Shown in pieces: positions 16,819 to 25,896 of a DNA stretch of 64,000 nt. A program made the position numbers and the translations under genes. The stretch comes from Thermoanaerobacter wiegelii Rt8.B1 (GTDB lineage: Bacteria > Bacillota > Thermoanaerobacteria > Thermoanaerobacterales > Thermoanaerobacteraceae), in NCBI RefSeq assembly GCF_000147695.2, contig NC_015958.1, positions 598,501 through 662,500 of the forward strand, in the 5' to 3' direction. The notes beneath the pieces were generated by a model. That model was given only the letters and a program-made list of their open reading frames with translations, had not been told where the DNA came from and made no database searches. Every line of letters begins with the position of its first letter. Positions within the stretch are counted from its first letter, which is position 1.

Positions 16819-17383
16819 TTCATTAGGTGCTTCTCTAATTTACGGAACTTTAAGAAGAGGGAAAATCAGTGGAATCGCTGATATTGATATAAAAAAGCCC
16901 AGCCTTTTTATAGCGGCATTTGCCTTGGAGTTTAGCATGCTAAACCTTGCTAACAAATTTCATGTGATTATGGAATACCGGTCTTATATACACTTCTTTG
17001 TATATCTTTTGCTTTTCCTAGGATTGTGGTACAATAGAAATAACAAGTATTTTAGGATAATAAGTGTGGGAGTGCTTTTAAACTTTATTGTAATATTTGC
17101 CAATGGAGGAAGAATGCCTGTATCCATTGATGCTTTAAAGGCAGCGGGACTTAATAATCTCATACCAGAGCTTCAGGCAAATAAAATTGCTACCCATCAA
17201 GTTTTGACAAATTCTACACGGTTAAAATTTTTAGCAGATGTTTTAGTGTTACCGAAACCTTATCCACTGCCAAAAGCCTTCAGCATAGGAGATTTTATAA
17301 TGGCAACAGGTACATTTTTACTTGTTACAAATGCAATGCTTAAAAAGGTGAAGAGTCATGACGGCACAAGAAAGAAGGAATAA
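16808..17383 (+). CDS. DUF5317-type membrane protein
   Basis: 191 aa with about four or five hydrophobic segments. It contains the conserved run IFANGGRMPVS and a C-terminal amphipathic part with KPYPLPKAFSIGDF, which I associate with the DUF5317 family; function unknown. The ATG at 16808 overlaps the HD-GYP stop and follows GGGAGGA, so the pair is coupled. It overlaps niaR by 26 bases. Cotranscription with an HD-GYP protein suggests it works in or reports to the same membrane signalling system (inference). Confidence 0.75.
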   Translation: MIFDSLGASLIYGTLRRGKISGIADIDIKKPSLFIAAFALEFSMLNLANKFHVIMEYRSYIHFFVYLLLFLGLWYNRNNKYFRIISVGVLLNFIVIFANGGRMPVSIDALKAAGLNNLIPELQANKIATHQVLTNSTRLKFLADVLVLPKPYPLPKAFSIGDFIMATGTFLLVTNAMLKKVKSHDGTRKKE

Positions 17384-17870
17384 AATAGTTGAAATTCTAA
17401 AAAACGCTAAAGAGCCTATATCTGGCTCTGACCTTGCCAAAAGATTTGGTGTTACAAGGCAGGTTATTGTGCAAGATATAGCTATTTTAAGGGCTAAAGG
17501 GATTAAAATATTATCTACCCCTCAAGGCTATATAATAGACATTGTAAAAGAAAACACTGTAAAAAGAGTTTTTGCTGTCAAACACGGATACGACAGGACA
17601 GAGGAGGAGCTAAATTTAATTGTTGACAATGGTGGGAAGGTGTTAGATGTAATCGTAGAACATCCCTTCTATGGAGAGATAAAAGGGCTTTTAATGCTTT
17701 CTTCAAGATATGATGTAAGTAAATTCATGGAGTTTGTAAAAGAAGGGAAAGCTACCCTTTTATCCTCTCTGACGGATGGAGTGCATCTTCACACTGTTGA
17801 GGCGGAGAGTGAAGAGGTATTGGACAGAATACAAAAGGCTCTAGAAGAAAAAGGCTTTTTAATAGAATGA
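17358..17870 (+). CDS. niaR: NiaR transcriptional repressor of NAD biosynthesis/niacin uptake
   Basis: 170 aa. N-terminal winged helix (about 1-60, GSDLAKRFGVTRQVIVQDIA) followed by a 3H domain with three conserved His regions: KHG near residue 75, EHP near 98 and the HLHTVEA run near 143. Known NiaR proteins bind nicotinic acid and repress NAD synthesis and niacin transporter genes. The next gene is niaX with a palindrome overlapping its promoter, the expected target. The start overlaps the preceding gene. Confidence 0.9.
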   Translation: MTAQERRNKIVEILKNAKEPISGSDLAKRFGVTRQVIVQDIAILRAKGIKILSTPQGYIIDIVKENTVKRVFAVKHGYDRTEEELNLIVDNGGKVLDVIVEHPFYGEIKGLLMLSSRYDVSKFMEFVKEGKATLLSSLTDGVHLHTVEAESEEVLDRIQKALEEKGFLIE

Positions 17871-17880
17871 CGATTTATAG

Positions 17881-17915
17881 CCACTTTAAAAAATTTTTAA
17901 AAAGTGGTTATTTTA
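17881..17915 (+). terminator. Terminator after niaR
   Basis: CCACTTT and AAAGTGG pair around an AT-rich loop, followed by TTATTTTATT. Confidence 0.7.
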
Positions 17916-17918
17916 TTA

Positions 17919-17948
17919 TTGACAGGTGTATATACATCTGTGTATACT
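17919..17948 (+). promoter_or_regulatory. niaX promoter with overlapping candidate NiaR operator
   Basis: TTGACA (17919-17924), 18-base spacer, TATACT (17943-17948). The spacer holds the near-palindrome GGTGTATATACATC (17925-17938) followed by TGTGTATAC. A repressor bound there would block RNA polymerase. Assignment to NiaR rests on gene adjacency. Confidence 0.65.
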
Positions 17949-17982
17949 ATAATTGTGAAAATTAAAGGATGGGGGTTTTAAC

Positions 17983-18483
17983 GTGAAAACAAGAGAAATT
18001 ACTCTTGGAGGGCTTTTAGCAGCATTGGCACTTGTAATACCTTTGGCTTTTGGAGGAGTATTAGGAATAGTTATTCCGCCTTTCTCAGCAACATTAGCAT
18101 CCCACGTGCCTGTAATGCTGGCAATGCTTATAAGCCCTGTAACAGCGGTATTTGTAGGTGTTGTATCTGCGATAGGATTTTTAATAAAATTGGGACCTGT
18201 AATAGCAGCAAGAGCGGCAGTTCACGCTGTGTTTGGCTATGTAGGAGCGAAAATGATACAAAAAGGATATTCTTTTCCCGTGGCGTTAGCTGTTACACTT
18301 CCAATACATGCTGTTTTAGAAGCAATTGTGGTGATACCCTTTGGTTTTGACTTTTACAAGGCGCTCGTGGTTGTGGGAGTAGGTACGATGATTCACCACA
18401 CAATAGATTCGGTAATTGCATTGGCACTATTTTACGTATTAAATCCTATTTTGAAGTTTAAAGCTGTGGACATAAAAAATTAA
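17983..18483 (+). CDS. niaX: ECF transporter S component, probably niacin-specific (NiaX)
   Basis: 166 aa integral membrane protein with about six helices (GGLLAALALVIPLAFGG, VPVMLAMLISPVTAVFVG and others), the size and hydrophobic profile of ECF S components. It needs the shared ECF ATPase/EcfT module, which is not in this window. Niacin specificity is inferred from adjacency to niaR and the operator-like palindrome in its promoter. GTG start after a G-rich ribosome binding site. Confidence 0.78.
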   Translation: MKTREITLGGLLAALALVIPLAFGGVLGIVIPPFSATLASHVPVMLAMLISPVTAVFVGVVSAIGFLIKLGPVIAARAAVHAVFGYVGAKMIQKGYSFPVALAVTLPIHAVLEAIVVIPFGFDFYKALVVVGVGTMIHHTIDSVIALALFYVLNPILKFKAVDIKN

Positions 18484-18520
18484 CCTTTTAAAAAGGAAAC
18501 GTCTCATTTTGAGATGTTCT

Positions 18521-18812
18521 CAGTCTGTAGACAAACTCTTTATGATGTATTGGCATTTTGCATAAGTGAAGCGACTTGACAGAGCAGCAACTAAACTTAG
18601 CGAGACCGACAGACGAAGGCGGGGCCGAAGCCAAGGAGGGCGGAGGCGGGCACCTGAGACAGGGATGTCGAATGTGCCCGGAACCCCGCCTGAGTCAGAG
18701 GTCGAGCTTTAGTTTAGTCTGTGATGTCACCTGGAGCGAACGATGCAAAATGCCAATAAAAATGGAACTTTGTCTAAGACAGAGAATGCATCATTTTGAG
18801 ACGTTCTTTTTT
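18521..18812 (+). ncRNA. Structured RNA, copy 2, probably the raiA motif, upstream of secA
   Basis: Second copy of the element at 13648. Shared: CTGTAGACAAACT at the 5' end, GGGGCCGAAGCCAAGGA, GGCGGAGGCGGGCAC, GGATGTCGAATGTGCCCG and GATGCAAAAT. Pairings: GACAAA (18530-18535) with TTTGTC (18769-18774); ATTGGCATTTTGCA (18549-18562) with TGCAAAATGCCAAT (18744-18757), where both arms differ from copy 1 yet remain complementary; AGGCGGGG (18617-18624) with CCCCGCCT (18684-18691). An outer pair AACGTCTCA (18498-18506) with TGAGACGTT (18797-18805) leads into a T tract. The 83-codon frame inside is not credible as protein. Confidence 0.78.
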
Positions 18813-18865
18813 GTGAAAATTGTATGAAGGGAGTGTAAAATATTCTTGAAAAAAACTGCTTTTTA

Positions 18866-18894
18866 TTGCCATAAAGACTGCATAGTGATATAAT
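18866..18894 (+). promoter_or_regulatory. Sigma-A-type promoter of secA
   Basis: TTGCCA (18866-18871), 17-base spacer, TATAAT (18889-18894), between the structured RNA's T tract and secA. Confidence 0.75.
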
Positions 18895-18929
18895 ATATAG
18901 TTGATTAATAACCTTAGAAGGTGATAAAA

Positions 18930-21623
18930 ATGTTGGGCTTAGTTGAAAAAATATTTGGCAGCTACAGTGAAAGAGAAGTTAAGAGATTGGAACCAATTGC
19001 CGATAAGGTTTTGTCATATGAAGATCAAATGGCAAGACTTACGGATGCAGAGCTTAGGGCGAAAACAGATGAATTTAAAAATAGATTGAAAAATGGTGAA
19101 ACTCTTGATGATATACTTCCCGAGGCTTTTGCGGTGGTAAGAGAGGCCGCTTGGAGAACTCTTAAAATGAAACATTTTAGAGTGCAGGTGATAGGCGGCA
19201 TTGTCCTTCACCAAGGACGCATTGCTGAAATGAAAACTGGTGAAGGTAAAACCCTTGTCGCGACATTACCTGCATATCTTAATGCTTTAGAGGGCAAAGG
19301 AGTTCACATTGTAACTGTCAATGATTACTTGGCAAAAAGAGACCGCGATTGGATGGGCAAGATATACGAGTTTTTGGGGCTGAGCGTTGGAGTAATACTT
19401 CACGATATGGGCCCTGAAGAAAGAAAAAAAGCCTATGCTGCTGATATAACCTATGGAACCAACAACGAATTCGGTTTTGATTACTTAAGAGACAACATGG
19501 TTATATACAAAGAAGACATGGTGCAAAGAGAACTTAATTATGCTATAGTAGACGAGGTAGATAGCATACTGATAGACGAGGCAAGGACTCCTCTTATCAT
19601 ATCTGGCATAGGCGAAAAATCCACAGACATGTATAAGTTAGCCGACAGATTTGTGAGGACTTTGAGAAAAGATGAAGATTATGTAGTTGATGAAAAAGCA
19701 AAGGCTGTAAGTTTGACTGAAAAAGGTGTAGTTAAGGCAGAAAAATTTTTTGGAATTAAAAACCTTGCTGATATTGAAAATATGGAAATTTCTCACCACA
19801 TTAACCAAGCCTTAAAGGCCCATGCTATAATGAAAAGAGATATAGACTATGTGGTAAAAGATGGTCAAGTCATCATAGTGGACGAATTCACTGGAAGGCT
19901 TATGTTTGGAAGAAGATACAGTGAAGGACTTCATCAGGCTATTGAGGCTAAAGAAGGAGTTAAAGTAGAGAGGGAAAGCAAAACTTTAGCCACCATAACA
20001 TTCCAGAATTACTTTAGAATGTATAAAAAATTAGCTGGTATGACAGGTACAGCTCAAACAGAAGAGCAAGAATTTAGGGCTATTTATGGATTAGATGTTG
20101 TAGTAATACCGACTAATAAGCCGATGATAAGAATAGACCATCCTGATGTGATATACAAAACAGAAGAAGCCAAGTTTAAAGCTGTTGTTGAGGACATTGT
20201 AGAACATCATAAAAAAGGTCAGCCTGTTCTAGTTGGTACAATTTCTATTGAAAAATCTGAAAAATTAAGCGCCATGTTAAAGAAAAGAGGGATACCTCAT
20301 CAAGTATTAAATGCAAAGTACCATGAAAAAGAAGCAGAGATAATAGCACAGGCAGGAAGAAAAGGAGCAGTTACAATTGCTACAAACATGGCAGGCCGTG
20401 GTACTGATATCCTTTTAGGAGGTAATCCTGAATTTATAGCTAAGAAAAAGATGCTTGAGGAGGGCTACTCAAAAGAAATTATTAACGAGGCTGCAGGATA
20501 TGGCCCTGTTTCAGGCGAGGAAGTTAAAAAAGCCCGCGAGAGATATTTTGAGCTTCTTGAAGAGGCGAAAAAAGAGACTGAAAAAGAACACGATGAGGTT
20601 GTAAAGCTGGGTGGGCTTTACATTATAGGTACTGAAAGGCACGAAGCTAGGAGAATAGACAATCAGTTGAGAGGACGTGCAGGCCGTCAAGGTGACCCAG
20701 GAGAATCAAGATTTTATATATCTTTAGAAGACGACCTTATGAGACTTTTTGGCTCAGAAAGAGTAAAGAACATGATGGACAGTCTGGGAATTGATGATGA
20801 CCAGCCCATAGAGCATAAGATTTTGACAAAACAAATAGAGCAGGCCCAGAAAAAGGTAGAGGGTATAAACTTTGACACTAGAAAACACGTTTTGCAGTAT
20901 GACGATGTAATGAACAAACAAAGAGAGATAATATATGCCCAAAGGAGAAAGGTACTTGAAGGTGAAAACTTAAAAGAGTCTATTCTTGAGATGGTAAAAA
21001 GTATAATAGAGAGAAATGTTGAGATATATACTGCAGGAAGTAAGTATCCTGAGGAATGGGATATAAAAGGGCTTTTAGACCATCTTTACGACATGTTCCT
21101 TGAAAAAGACAGCGTGGTTATTGATGTTGATATAGATAGGCTTGACAAAGAGGTTTTGACTGACATAATATATGAAGAGGCAGTAAGACAGTATGAGAAA
21201 AAAGAGGCAGAAATTGGTCCAGAACAAATGAGGGAAATCGAAAGAATAGTTCTTTTAAGAGTTGTAGATACTAAGTGGATGGACCACATAGACGAAATGG
21301 ACCAATTGCGGCAGGGAATAGGCTTAAGAGCTTATGGACAAGTGGACCCTCTTATTGAGTACAAAAAAATAGCTTTTGATATGTTTGAAGACTTGATACA
21401 AAGCATACAAGAGGATACTGTTAAATTCTTGTATCACATTCAAATTAATAAAGACAATATGATTCAAAGAGAACAGGTGGCGAAACCTATTTCCACTAAT
21501 GTAGACGCAGAAGATAAAAAACAGCCAGTTGTTAAAGGCAAAAAAGTTGGCAGAAATGACCCATGTCCTTGTGGCAGTGGTAAAAAATATAAAAAATGTT
21601 GTGGTGCCAATATAAAATACTAA
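18930..21623 (+). CDS. secA: Preprotein translocase ATPase SecA
   Basis: 897 aa motor that pushes preproteins through SecYEG. Starts [20 protein letters not shown] after AAGGTGAT; a GTG nine bases upstream lies in the ribosome binding site and is rejected. Walker [12 protein letters not shown] near residue 103, [19 protein letters not shown], the preprotein cross-linking region, and the second RecA fold with MAGRGTDI and [13 protein letters not shown] are visible. The C-terminal zinc motif [13 protein letters not shown] binds SecB or phospholipid/ribosome in relatives. Adjacent to prfB, the usual Firmicute order hpf-secA-prfB, here interrupted by about 4 kb between hpf and secA. Confidence 0.97.
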   Translation: MLGLVEKIFGSYSEREVKRLEPIADKVLSYEDQMARLTDAELRAKTDEFKNRLKNGETLDDILPEAFAVVREAAWRTLKMKHFRVQVIGGIVLHQGRIAEMKTGEGKTLVATLPAYLNALEGKGVHIVTVNDYLAKRDRDWMGKIYEFLGLSVGVILHDMGPEERKKAYAADITYGTNNEFGFDYLRDNMVIYKEDMVQRELNYAIVDEVDSILIDEARTPLIISGIGEKSTDMYKLADRFVRTLRKDEDYVVDEKAKAVSLTEKGVVKAEKFFGIKNLADIENMEISHHINQALKAHAIMKRDIDYVVKDGQVIIVDEFTGRLMFGRRYSEGLHQAIEAKEGVKVERESKTLATITFQNYFRMYKKLAGMTGTAQTEEQEFRAIYGLDVVVIPTNKPMIRIDHPDVIYKTEEAKFKAVVEDIVEHHKKGQPVLVGTISIEKSEKLSAMLKKRGIPHQVLNAKYHEKEAEIIAQAGRKGAVTIATNMAGRGTDILLGGNPEFIAKKKMLEEGYSKEIINEAAGYGPVSGEEVKKARERYFELLEEAKKETEKEHDEVVKLGGLYIIGTERHEARRIDNQLRGRAGRQGDPGESRFYISLEDDLMRLFGSERVKNMMDSLGIDDDQPIEHKILTKQIEQAQKKVEGINFDTRKHVLQYDDVMNKQREIIYAQRRKVLEGENLKESILEMVKSIIERNVEIYTAGSKYPEEWDIKGLLDHLYDMFLEKDSVVIDVDIDRLDKEVLTDIIYEEAVRQYEKKEAEIGPEQMREIERIVLLRVVDTKWMDHIDEMDQLRQGIGLRAYGQVDPLIEYKKIAFDMFEDLIQSIQEDTVKFLYHIQINKDNMIQREQVAKPISTNVDAEDKKQPVVKGKKVGRNDPCPCGSGKKYKKCCGANIKY

Positions 21624-21639
21624 AAAGGAGAGATGCGGT

Positions 21640-22747
21640 TTGTTGCAAGACTACAAAGCAGAAGTTTCAAACATGATTGAAGAAATAAAAGAAATGGGGG
21701 TTTCTCTTTGACATAGAAAGTGTCAAAAGAGAAATAGAAGAAATAGACAAAAAGATGTCTGATCCTGCTTTTTGGAGCGATATAAAAAAGTCACAGGAAT
21801 TAGCTAAAAAACAAAAAGCCTTAAAAGAACTTTTAGAAGAGTACAATTCTCTTGTGTCAAAATGGGAAGACTTAAATACACTTATTGAATTGGGTTTAGA
21901 AGAAGGGGATGAGTCGATAACTGATGAAGTAGACAAGGAATACAAAGAGCTCAAGAAAAAGTTAGAGGATTTAAAGATAAAAACCCTATTAAATGGACCC
22001 TATGATAAAAACAATGCCATACTTTCTATTCATGCAGGCTCAGGTGGTACAGAGGCTCAAGACTGGGCGGAGATGTTACTTCGCATGTATACAAGATGGG
22101 CTAATGACAAAGGCTTTGAAGTAGAAACCATTGACTATTTGCAAGGAGAAGAAGCAGGAATAAAAAGTGTCACTCTTATGATAAAAGGGCCTTTTGCCTA
22201 TGGATATCTTAAATCAGAGGCGGGTGTTCACCGCCTTGTGAGGATATCTCCTTTTGATGCGGCAGGTAGAAGGCATACTTCATTTGCACTTGTGGAAGTA
22301 CTTCCTGAATTAGAAAATGATATTGAAGTGGAAATAAGGCCTGAGGATTTAAAAATTGACACTTATAGGGCTTCGGGTGCGGGAGGACAGTATGTAAATA
22401 AGACGGAGTCTGCTGTAAGGATTACTCACCTTCCAACAGGCATAGTGGTTTCATGTCAAAGTGAAAGGTCTCAGATTCAAAACAGAGAAACTGCCATGAA
22501 AATGCTTAAAGCTAAACTTTTGGACCTCATGATGAAAGAGAAGAAAGAAAAAATCGAAGACTTAAAAGGAGAGCACAGAGAGGCGGCATGGGGCAACCAA
22601 ATAAGGTCGTATGTCTTCCAGCCTTATACCCTTGTTAAAGACCACAGGACAAATTATGAAGAAGGAAATGTCAATGCTGTAATGGATGGAGAAATAGATG
22701 GATTTATAAACGCTTATCTAAAGCAAAAATCACAAGGGATATCTTAA
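21640..22747 (+). CDS. prfB: Peptide chain release factor 2 with programmed +1 frameshift
   Basis: Terminates translation at UGA and UAA. The first 23 codons (from the TTG at 21640, after AAAGGAG) end at an in-frame UGA, 21709-21711, in the context CTT TGA C, with an internal Shine-Dalgarno-like GGGGG (21696-21700) just upstream. A +1 shift at CTT gives VSL-DIESVKREIEE and runs to 22747, total 368 aa. The codon-recognition loop SPFDAAGRRHTSFA carries SPF, the RF2 tripeptide, and GAGGQYVNKTESAV carries the GGQ hydrolysis motif. This is the known autoregulatory frameshift of prfB, not a mutation. The exact initiator (21640 or 21643) is uncertain. Confidence 0.96.
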
Positions 22748-22760
22748 AAAGGTATCCCTT
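22734..22760 (+). terminator. Weak hairpin after prfB
   Basis: AAGGGATA and TATCCCTT overlap the prfB stop; the following bases are AT-rich but not a T run. Possibly a partial terminator before tex. Confidence 0.5.
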
Positions 22761-22787
22761 TAAATTTATGTGAGAAAGGGGTAAGTT

Positions 22788-24925
22788 ATGGATAGGGTAA
22801 AAGAAACGTTAAAAAAAGAATTTAATCTTAAAGACTTTCAAGTGGAAAATACAATAAAGCTTATTGATGAAGGAAATACAATTCCTTTTATTGCAAGGTA
22901 CAGGAAAGAAGCAACAGGAAGTTTGTCAGATGAGGTTTTAAGAAATTTTTATGACCGACTTACATATTTGAGAAACCTTGAAGAGAAGAAACAGGATACT
23001 ATAAGGTTAATTGATGAACAGGGAAAACTGACAGAGGAGATAAAAGCAAAAATAGAAAATGCTACAACTTTACAAGAGGTGGAGGACATATACAGGCCTT
23101 TTAGGCCAAAAAGAAGGACAAGGGCGACCATTGCGAAAGAAAAAGGCTTGGAACCTCTTGCAAAGGTTATTTCTTCAAATGAGGTAACAGATGGGGATGT
23201 AGAGGAATACGCAAAGCCTTATCTTAATGAAAATGTTCCAACAGTTGAAGAAGCATACCAAGGAGCAATGGATATAATTGCAGAGGATATATCTGATGAC
23301 GCTGATATAAGGAAATACATAAGGAGTTTTACATGGAATAACGGAATTATAGTGACACAGGCATTAAAAGAGGAGAGGTCTCCTTATGAGATGTATTATG
23401 ACTATAAAGAAGCTGTAAAGACAATACCGCCTCATAGAATACTGGCGATAAACAGGGCAGAAAGGGAAAAATACATATCTGTAAAAATTGAGATAGATAG
23501 TGAAAGGATAATAAATAGGCTTATAGAATCAAAAGTAAATAAAGCTTCAATATTTGCAGAGTATTACAAGAAAGCAATTGAAGATTCCTACAAAAGGCTT
23601 ATTGCGCCTTCAATAGAGAGAGAGATAAGGAATGCTCTTACGGAAAAAGCAGAAGAAAAGGCAATAATAGTTTTTAAAGAAAATCTAAAAAGTCTTTTAC
23701 TCCAGCCGCCAATAAAAGGACATGTTGTCATGGGATTCGACCCTGCCTATAGGACAGGATGTAAAATTGCTGTTGTAGATGAAACGGGAAAACTTTTGGA
23801 CACTGCTACAGTATATCCTACTCCTCCTCAAAATGATTTTGAAAATTCTAAAAAGGTTTTAAAAGAGTTAATAGAAAAATACAATGTCACTTTAATCGCT
23901 TTGGGAAATGGAACTGCTTCAAGAGAGAGTGAAATGTTTATAGCAGAGCTTATAAAAGAACTTTCAAGAGAAGTAAAATATGTGATAGTGAATGAAGCAG
24001 GGGCATCAGTCTATTCTGCTTCTCCAATAGGTACAGAGGAATTTCCTGATATAAACGTAAGTTTAAGAGGAGCTATCTCACTGGCGCGAAGGCTTCAAGA
24101 CCCATTGGCAGAGCTTGTAAAAATTGATCCAAAGTCCATCGGGGTAGGACAGTATCAACACGATGTAGACCAGAAAAAACTGGGAGATGCTTTAAACGGT
24201 GTTGTAGAAGATTGTGTAAACAGCGTAGGTGTTGATTTAAACACTGCATCAGTATCTTTATTAAAATACGTTTCAGGAATAAATGCTGCTATTGCCAAGA
24301 ATATTGTAGAATATAGAAATCAAATAGGGAAATTTACAAATAGGGAGCAGCTTAAAAATGTAAAAAGGTTAGGAGAAGCCACTTTTACACAATGTGCCGG
24401 TTTTCTAAGGATTTTAGATGGAGACAATATCTTTGACTCAACAGCAGTTCACCCAGAGCGTTACGAAACCTTAGAAAAGCTTTTAAAAAATTTGGATATG
24501 AGAAAGAAAAACTAGATAGAAAAAAGTTAAAAGATTTTGCTAATTCTTTAGAAGAATACGGATTAGAGAGGATTTCAGAGGAATACGATATAGGACTTCC
24601 TACACTTTATGACATAGTTTCAGAGCTTAAAAAACCTGGAAGAGATCCCAGAGAGGATTTGCCTAAGCCCATTTTAAGGTCTGATGTAATGACTATAAAT
24701 GAGCTAAAACCAGGCATGGAACTTATGGGAACAGTTAGGAATGTCACTGATTTTGGCTGCTTTGTAGATATAGGGGTTCATACTGATGGGCTTGTTCACA
24801 TTTCTGAGATGTCTCAAGGCTACATAAAGCATCCTCTTGATGTGGTTTCAGTGGGAGACATTGTAAAAGTGAGAGTTTTAAGTGTTGACATTGAGAGAAA
24901 TAGAATTTCTCTTTCAATGAAATAA
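22788..24925 (+). CDS. tex: Tex-like S1 RNA-binding protein, interrupted by a frameshift
   Basis: Tex proteins bind RNA and ribosomes or RNA polymerase. The first 575 codons contain the helical N-terminal region, a YqgF-like nuclease fold (VMGFDPAYRTGCKIAVVDE near residue 320) and helix-hairpin-helix repeats (ISLARRLQDP, then VSLLKYVSGIN). They stop at 24515. The missing part continues in the next frame from about 24496 (GYEKEKLDRKKLKDFANSL) to the S1 domain (MELMGTVRNVTDFGCFVDIG) ending at 24925. One missing base in AAATTTGG near 24494-24496 accounts for the break. If real, the S1 RNA-binding domain is lost; an assembly error is equally possible. Confidence 0.9.
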
Positions 24926-25017
24926 AAAATTTTTAATTAGTACCCCCTAAAAATTTATTTCTTCCTCCGAAATTATATAGTGAAAATAAGGTAAATCAAC
25001 TAAAGGAGGAAGAGAGT

Positions 25018-25692
25018 ATGAAGAAAATATTAGCTTTTGTGCTTATGGGGTTACTCGTTTTTTCTTCTGCTTTAACAGTCTATGCAAAGCCAGATAAGGC
25101 GAAACATGAGCTAAAAATTAAAACAGAAACTAAATTAGAGGCAAAAGGAGAAACTAAAAATAAGGTAGAAGTCCAAACGCAGACAAAATTAGAAGCTAGC
25201 GTGAAAGCTAAGGAATTTAAAGGGAAGGTATTTGTCAACAAAAAAGAGATTAAATTTGACGACGTACCTCCAGTGATAAAAGATGAAAGAACATTAATTC
25301 CTGTGCGAGCTGTAATGAACGGCTTGGGAGCAAAAGTGGATTGGGATCGAGAGACTAAGACGGTTACTATTACAAAAGGCGATACAACAATTCAACTTGT
25401 TTTAGGTGAAACAAAAGTTTTAGTAAACGGTAAAGAATATACTTTAGACGTTCCGGCAATGGAAATAAGTAATAGAACATTTGTGCCAGTTAGATTTATA
25501 TCTGAGATTCTAGGGGGAAAAGTAAATTACGATAAAGAAACAGGAGATATAGAAATTGAAGAAGAGAATCAAACGGAAATAGACAATAATTCTGAGGAAA
25601 GTACAGTATCTCAGGATGTGTACGCAAATACAAATGAAACAGTCACAAACAGTGTATACGGCACCGATGAAGAAGTAGAGGGAAATGATTAA
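25018..25692 (+). CDS. Secreted protein with copper amine oxidase N-terminal-like domain
   Basis: 224 aa. Signal peptide of about 23 residues (MKKILAFVLMGLLVFSSALT, cleavage near VYA-KP). A Lys/Glu/Thr-rich linker precedes a stalk-like domain (about 75-185) with VFVNKKEIKFDDVPP, RTLIPVRAVMNGLG, TIQLVLGETKVLVNGK and RTFVPVRFISEILGG, the paired motifs of the copper amine oxidase N-terminal-like family common in clostridial surface proteins. An acidic Asn/Glu-rich tail follows. No catalytic domain, so a wall-associated or scaffold role is likely. Strong AAAGGAGGAAG ribosome binding site. Confidence 0.85.
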   Translation: MKKILAFVLMGLLVFSSALTVYAKPDKAKHELKIKTETKLEAKGETKNKVEVQTQTKLEASVKAKEFKGKVFVNKKEIKFDDVPPVIKDERTLIPVRAVMNGLGAKVDWDRETKTVTITKGDTTIQLVLGETKVLVNGKEYTLDVPAMEISNRTFVPVRFISEILGGKVNYDKETGDIEIEEENQTEIDNNSEESTVSQDVYANTNETVTNSVYGTDEEVEGND

Positions 25693-25718
25693 AAAATACA
25701 TAGGCAATTGGATGTTGC

Positions 25719-25746
25719 AAAACCGGCAGTAAAATGCCGGTTTTTT
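25719..25746 (+). terminator. Rho-independent terminator
   Basis: AAAACCGGCA and TGCCGGTTTT pair around GTAAAA and run into T6. Confidence 0.93.
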
Positions 25747-25896
25747 GTATAGACAGTGCTTTTATTGACATGGCTTTGAATGAATCCTAAGTAAAGTTAG
25801 ATTTTTAATGAGATTCTAATGTTTTACAGCTTGATACTGCATGCACCTCAATATATAATAAAATATAGTTTAATAAATTTACTGAGGTGTGGGTGG

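Noticed and set aside
13626-18812. Insertion sequence or MITE explanation for the two similar GC-rich blocks
   Set aside because: No terminal inverted repeats common to both, no transposase, and compensatory changes in helices argue for a selected RNA.
18576-18827. An 83-codon forward reading frame beginning MTEQQLNLARPTDE
   Set aside because: It lies inside structured RNA copy 2, has no ribosome binding site, unusual composition, and is not preserved in copy 1.
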